NCBI GenBank assembly: GCA_002393945.1
Contig: DGSO01000032.1
Location: 1 to 64,000 of the forward strand
Direction of reading: 5' to 3'
DNA from: Bacteroidales bacterium UBA4360
Lineage (GTDB): Bacteria; Bacteroidota; Bacteroidia; Bacteroidales; UBA932
DNA: 64,000 nucleotides
Numbering within the stretch: the first letter of the stretch is position 1; each line of letters opens with the position of its first letter. Positions 60,437-64,000 of the stretch are shown here, one piece after another. A program made the position numbers and the translations under genes. Below the pieces are notes generated by a model, which saw nothing but the letters and a program-made list of their open reading frames with translations, was not told the DNA's origin and made no database searches.

Positions 60437-61423
60437 ATGATGAAAAAGATCCTTATCCTGGTCATGGCGGCTTTCATGACCGTAGCCGCATCGGCACAGC
60501 AGATTCGCACAAATTACCGCAACAACGGAATCACCCATATATCTACAGACTACGAACTCATTCAGGTGGGGAACATCCCCACATGGACGAAGTTGGAATT
60601 CGTGGGCTTCCCCGATGGCTCAAAGCTCTATCTCCTCTATATGAACATGGAGCAGAAGGAGGCCGTAGTGGCTCCAAAGGGCGTAAAGATGGCCATTACC
60701 CTCGGCAGCGGCAAGTTTGTGCGCGTTGAGCAGGTGGGCAAGAGTTCTGCAACTCCCCGCCGTCTTGACAGCGGCCTGTTCCGTAACCGCCTCAAATATG
60801 CCGTGGAGACCAAGGATATGGAGAAAATCATCAGCAAGGGCGTCACCTCCGTGGACATCGTCACCGGATGGAATCCCGACGACTATATCCAGGCTTCCTT
60901 CAAGGAGAACGAATTCGCATCCCTGCTGGAAAGGCACTGCAAGGCCATTCTTGAGGCATCGGCAAAGACCCTTGACCTGAATGCCAGCCTGGCGGCGTAC
61001 GATGAGAATGCGGGAAGCATCATGATTTCCCCGAACCCCATCGTTGGCAAGGGAGAGCACTTTGTATACAACGTCATCCTCTCCAATATTTTCTACAAGA
61101 ATACCGAAGGTGAGGACTTCGACCTTGCATTCGTAATCGGCACGGACAGCAAGTACAACATCCCTTACGATGCCACCGTGCGTTTCACCCTCAGGGATGG
61201 CAGCGTCATTGCGCTTCCCAACGCCCGCGAGGACGTGAATTTCGTATACGTCTATCCTTCCCCCGAGGAGGCCTTCCGCATGGCTTCCGTGGGCATCGCA
61301 TCCATGACTATCGACGCAGAGGGCACGCCCATCCTTGCCGATACCTTCCCCGAAGGACCGGAGGATTTCTCATCGGCAATGAACCAGCAGATGCAGGTTC
61401 TGATGAGCGCTTCTCCCAGGTAG
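60437..61423 (+). CDS. Unknown exported protein
   Basis: A 328-residue protein with a signal peptide (residues 1-22, MMKKILILVMAAFMTVAASA); ATG 60437 or the adjacent 60440 could be the start. The mature protein is about 305 residues, beta-rich at first (HISTDYELIQVGNIPTWTKLEFVGFPDG) with a short helical section (NEFASLLERHCKAILEASAKTLD), then more strands (FDLAFVIGTDSKYNIPYDATVRFTLRDG). No family was recognised, and no lipobox or membrane helix follows the signal, so it is probably periplasmic or secreted. It is divergent from the dicarboxylate carrier and convergent to the hexosaminidase, with only 4 bases between stops. Confidence 0.8.
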   Translation: MMKKILILVMAAFMTVAASAQQIRTNYRNNGITHISTDYELIQVGNIPTWTKLEFVGFPDGSKLYLLYMNMEQKEAVVAPKGVKMAITLGSGKFVRVEQVGKSSATPRRLDSGLFRNRLKYAVETKDMEKIISKGVTSVDIVTGWNPDDYIQASFKENEFASLLERHCKAILEASAKTLDLNASLAAYDENAGSIMISPNPIVGKGEHFVYNVILSNIFYKNTEGEDFDLAFVIGTDSKYNIPYDATVRFTLRDGSVIALPNAREDVNFVYVYPSPEEAFRMASVGIASMTIDAEGTPILADTFPEGPEDFSSAMNQQMQVLMSASPR

Positions 61424-61427
61424 AGGC

Positions 61428-63128
61428 CTACCAGGAAGGTTTGTTTTTCTCAAGGTATTCCGCAAGCTCTGCAGCGTTGCGGGCAGGCTTTCGCCCGAGA
61501 CCCACGAGGCCGCGGCAGTCAAGGCTGTAGTTAACGCCCATGGCATCCAGGATGGCGAAAGTGTGGTCCAGGGAGGCGTTAAAGCGGTTGTAGTCCTTCC
61601 TGTCGCGGTCGCACCACTGGATTTCGGAAAGCGCGCACATGCGGGGGAGCAGCATATAATAGAGGTGCTCCGGAGTTGTGATATACTCTGTCCAGAGGTT
61701 CGCCTGTACGCCCAGGATGTGGTCTTCGGCACCGGGGGTGACGCCGTCAAGAGGCTCATAGGAGTACACGGTTTCCACAGGGAGGTTGCCGCCTATGCAG
61801 AGAGGCTCCTTGTCGCGTTCGGGGCCCTGGTAATAATCAAAGTATGCGTAGTCGTAGGGCGTCATGATGGCGTCAAAGCCCTTGGCAGCGGCCTTGATGC
61901 CGCCTGCAGTGCCGCGCCATGACATGATGGTGCTGCCTTCGGCAAGGTCTCCTTCAAGAATCTCGTCCCAGCCGATTATGTTCCTGCCCTTGCTGTTTAT
62001 GAACTTCTGTACGCGGGCGGTTACGTAATTCTGCAGCTGGTGTTTTGCCTCCGGGCCCTTCTTTATGCCCAGCTGGCGCATCCTTGCGTTACATTTGGGG
62101 CAGACGTCCCAGGGGAATACAGCTTCCTTGTCAAAGGGGTCGAAGCACTCGTCACCGCCGATGTGGATGTACTTTGAGGGGAAGATGTCCATGACCTCCG
62201 AAAGCACGTTCTCAAGGAAGGTGAACACTTCTTCTTTGCCTGCGCAGAGAATATCCTTGGCGATTCCCCAGCGGGGCCATACCTTGTACGGGCCGCCTGT
62301 GCAGCCGAGTTCGGGATAGGAAGTAAGGGCTGCAACCATGTGGCCGGGAAGGTCTACCTCCGGGATGACGGTGATGCCGCGTGCGGCCGCATACTGAACC
62401 ACATCGCGCAGCTGGTCCTGGGTGTAGTAGCCGCCGTAACGGATGCCGTCAGAGCTGTCCATATCCTTGCCGATGCAGGTTCCGTCACGCCATGCGCCAA
62501 CCTCCGTGAGGCGGGGATAAGACTTGATCTCGATTCTCCAGCCCTGGTCGTCGGTAAGGTGCCAGTGAAGCGTATTGAGCTTGTAGGCGGTCATTACGTC
62601 GATGTATCGCTTTGTCTCCTCCACGCTCCAGAAGTGACGGCTGCAGTCCAGGTGCATTCCGCGGTAGCCGAAGCGGGGCTGGTCAAAGATTTTCGCACAG
62701 GGAAGCACCCAGTTCGCTTTTGCCTTCTTGCCTCCGTAAATGGCTGCAGGGAGCATCTGCTTGAGGGTTTCGCAGGCGTAAACAAAGCCGCCCAGGCAGG
62801 AAGCCTCCACGTCCACCTCGTCATTGTCGATATTGATGAAATACTCTTCGGCCGCCATGTTGGGGTTGTACTTGAAGTCAAAGCCGTCCTTCCCGGGCTT
62901 CGTCTTTTTGCCCGTGGCGGTCTCAAGGGCCTGGACAAACCTGCCGATGGCCTCGCCGGACTCCTTGTCAATGGCCGGGTCGATTTTTATTCCCGCGCCT
63001 TTTACGCAGAACGTGCCCTTTTCGATAGTTACGTCATTGGGCATTGGAATCACGGAGAAGGTTTCCGCTTTCCGGGAACAGGAGGCAAGAACTGCCACCC
63101 CTGTGAGGATAAAGAGTATACGTTTCAT
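61428..63128 (-). CDS. GH20 beta-N-acetylhexosaminidase, lipoprotein
   Basis: A 566-residue exported enzyme that removes terminal N-acetylglucosamine or -galactosamine from glycans. ATG 63128 gives a lipoprotein signal (lipobox VLASC, Cys17); ten extra upstream codons in frame are less signal-like. The GH20b N-domain (PMPNDVTIEKGTFCV) precedes the catalytic barrel: GMHLDCSRHFWSVEETKRYID, HWHLTDDQGWRIEIK, VIPEVDLPGHMVAAL, and the catalytic pair Asp326-Glu327 in HIGGDECFD. A C-terminal WTEYITTPEHLYYMLLPR is also typical. It could act on mucin, chitin or host glycans. It is 22 bases downstream of the nucleoside phosphorylase gene. Confidence 0.95.
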   Translation of the reverse strand: MKRILFILTGVAVLASCSRKAETFSVIPMPNDVTIEKGTFCVKGAGIKIDPAIDKESGEAIGRFVQALETATGKKTKPGKDGFDFKYNPNMAAEEYFINIDNDEVDVEASCLGGFVYACETLKQMLPAAIYGGKKAKANWVLPCAKIFDQPRFGYRGMHLDCSRHFWSVEETKRYIDVMTAYKLNTLHWHLTDDQGWRIEIKSYPRLTEVGAWRDGTCIGKDMDSSDGIRYGGYYTQDQLRDVVQYAAARGITVIPEVDLPGHMVAALTSYPELGCTGGPYKVWPRWGIAKDILCAGKEEVFTFLENVLSEVMDIFPSKYIHIGGDECFDPFDKEAVFPWDVCPKCNARMRQLGIKKGPEAKHQLQNYVTARVQKFINSKGRNIIGWDEILEGDLAEGSTIMSWRGTAGGIKAAAKGFDAIMTPYDYAYFDYYQGPERDKEPLCIGGNLPVETVYSYEPLDGVTPGAEDHILGVQANLWTEYITTPEHLYYMLLPRMCALSEIQWCDRDRKDYNRFNASLDHTFAILDAMGVNYSLDCRGLVGLGRKPARNAAELAEYLEKNKPSW

Positions 63129-63150
63129 ATTGTGGTTTATCTTTATACTG

Positions 63151-63864
63151 TCAGACAAGGCTTAGAGCCACTTCCATCATGTTTGTGAATGTCTTCTGGC
63201 GCTGCTCCGATGTGGTGGCTTCGCCGGTGAGGATGTGGTCCGATATGGTGAGGATTCCAAGCGCGCGGTTGCCGCTTCTGGCGGCGTTGAAATACAGCGC
63301 GGCCACCTCCATCTCCACGGCAAGCACCCCCATGGCCATCCAGCGCTCCGTGCGCGGGTTTTCACGGTAGAAGACATCGGAAGACAGGACGTTTCCGACC
63401 TTGTAGGGGAAGCCCATCTTCTCGCAGCAGTCGGCGGCGCTGCGCAGGAGGCCGAAGTCTCCGATCGGCGCAAAAACGCCTCCGAGTTCGTACTGGTCCC
63501 CGTAGTTGGAGTCCGTGCATGCGCCCTGGGCGATGACTATGTCCCCGACGTGCAGGTCCTTGGTGCATGCCCCGGCGCTGCCCACGCGGATAATTGTCTT
63601 GACTCCGTAAAAATGGAACAGTTCATAAGTGTACAGGCCGATGGAAGGCATCCCCATTCCGTGGCCCATCATGCTCACTCTTTTTCCCTTGTAAGTTCCG
63701 GTGTAGCCCAGCATGCCTCTCACTTCGTTGAAGCAGACGGGGTTTTCGAGGTATCGTTCGGCCATGAATTTGACGCGCAGGGGGTCTCCGGCCATTATGA
63801 CGGTTTCTGCAATATCGCCCATCCGGGCTCCGATATGCGGTGTAGGTGTATTAGTGTTACTCAT
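63151..63864 (-). CDS. deoD: Purine-nucleoside phosphorylase (DeoD type)
   Basis: A 237-residue hexameric phosphorylase that splits purine nucleosides with phosphate. The family pattern is clear: TPHIGARMGDIAETVIMAGDPLR, GHGMGMPSIGLYTYELF, IIRVGSAGACTKDLHVGDIVIAQGACTDSNY, and VLAVEMEVAALYF with the ribose-binding Glu. Asp of the catalytic ISDHILTGE motif is present near the end. Length is usual. It is upstream of the GH20 gene and may share its transcript. Confidence 0.95.
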   Translation of the reverse strand: MSNTNTPTPHIGARMGDIAETVIMAGDPLRVKFMAERYLENPVCFNEVRGMLGYTGTYKGKRVSMMGHGMGMPSIGLYTYELFHFYGVKTIIRVGSAGACTKDLHVGDIVIAQGACTDSNYGDQYELGGVFAPIGDFGLLRSAADCCEKMGFPYKVGNVLSSDVFYRENPRTERWMAMGVLAVEMEVAALYFNAARSGNRALGILTISDHILTGEATTSEQRQKTFTNMMEVALSLV

Positions 63865-63868
63865 ATTG

Positions 63869-63892
63869 CCGTAAAATTAGGCTTTTTTACGG
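63869..63892. repeat. Inverted repeat CCGTAAAA/TTTTACGG upstream of deoD
   Basis: Eight-base arms around an 8-base loop, between the -7 box and the deoD ATG. On the minus strand it would lie in the mRNA leader, so it could be an operator or a leader hairpin. Confidence 0.45.
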
Positions 63893-63905
63893 ACTTTCGC
63901 AACCC

Positions 63906-63913
63906 CAAAGGTA
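63906..63913 (-). promoter_or_regulatory. -7 promoter element for deoD
   Basis: On the minus strand this reads TACCTTTG, 41 bases before ATG 63864. The final 87 bases of the window hold no recognised gene. Confidence 0.5.
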
Positions 63914-64000
63914 CACAGGAGGAATTTTGCAAATGGGCGGTTGAACAAGCAGAAGTGATTTGTCCGCCTGACGGCATGTGCATAACGAACCAAGTCCAAA

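Overview
The window is about 64 kb of GC-rich (roughly 55%) chromosome from a member of the Bacteroidota, most likely an uncultured, gut- or rumen-type Bacteroidales. The evidence is the gene content: GldH, RicT and holB together, DUF4271 next to hemD, a PG0541-type protein after an RND pump, a DUF2723 membrane protein, an ECF sigma/FecR/TonB receptor/DUF4249 locus, and an SLBB exporter. The Bacteroidota -7 promoter element TAnnTTTG also recurs, often only 4-8 bases from the start codon. An Rnf complex, a Dcu-type dicarboxylate carrier and a menaquinone methyltransferase suggest an anaerobe that respires fumarate. No rRNA, tRNA, CRISPR array, phage or transposase gene was recognised.

Layout. 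0-11.5 kb: YitT membrane protein, HAD phosphatase plus sugar-phosphate antiporter, MATE exporter, RsgA and 4-alpha-glucanotransferase, SUI1, DUF4271, hemD, rnpA, yidD, menaquinone methyltransferase. 11.6-21.1 kb: a cell-surface signalling locus (ECF sigma, FecR, STN-TonB receptor, DUF4249 lipoprotein, and a 1014-residue protein that combines an HENRH zincin motif, a propeller-like middle and a probable outer-membrane barrel), followed by three small exported proteins. 21.3-29.4 kb: DUF2723 protein, pgk, an RNA methyltransferase, lgt, and the TolC-like gene that opens a tripartite RND pump (to 33.5 kb) with its PG0541 protein. 33.9-39.3 kb: thioredoxin, a barrel protein, polyprenyl synthase, holB, ricT, gldH, trmB.

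39.3-44.2 kb is the accessory part of the window. It holds a decayed GH43 glycosidase gene and an orphan 34-codon fragment. These are followed by a visibly AT-rich three-gene unit: a C10 (streptopain-like) cysteine protease lipoprotein and two paralogous lipoproteins of unknown family. From 44.2 kb the core genome returns: MerR regulator, Nif3, zinc-ribbon protein, dnaB, DUF3108, then rseC-rnfBCDGEA, an SLBB polysaccharide exporter with a 270-bp internal duplication, a Wzz-type protein, an unknown lipoprotein, a dicarboxylate carrier, an unknown exported protein, a GH20 hexosaminidase and a nucleoside phosphorylase.

The most unusual signal is how many short repeats and palindromes are present and how often they sit inside genes without breaking the frame. 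A 120-bp element with perfect 26-bp inverted ends adds exactly 40 codons to trmB. A short CGAGCGAAGTCGAG-type repeat occurs four times, twice in frame inside membrane-protein genes. Hairpin repeats with arms CAAACCACC/GGTGGTTTG, and others with TTTTTGTCAATGC arms, lie between genes. The C10 protease/twin-lipoprotein island and the zincin-propeller-barrel protein are the best candidates for undescribed functions.
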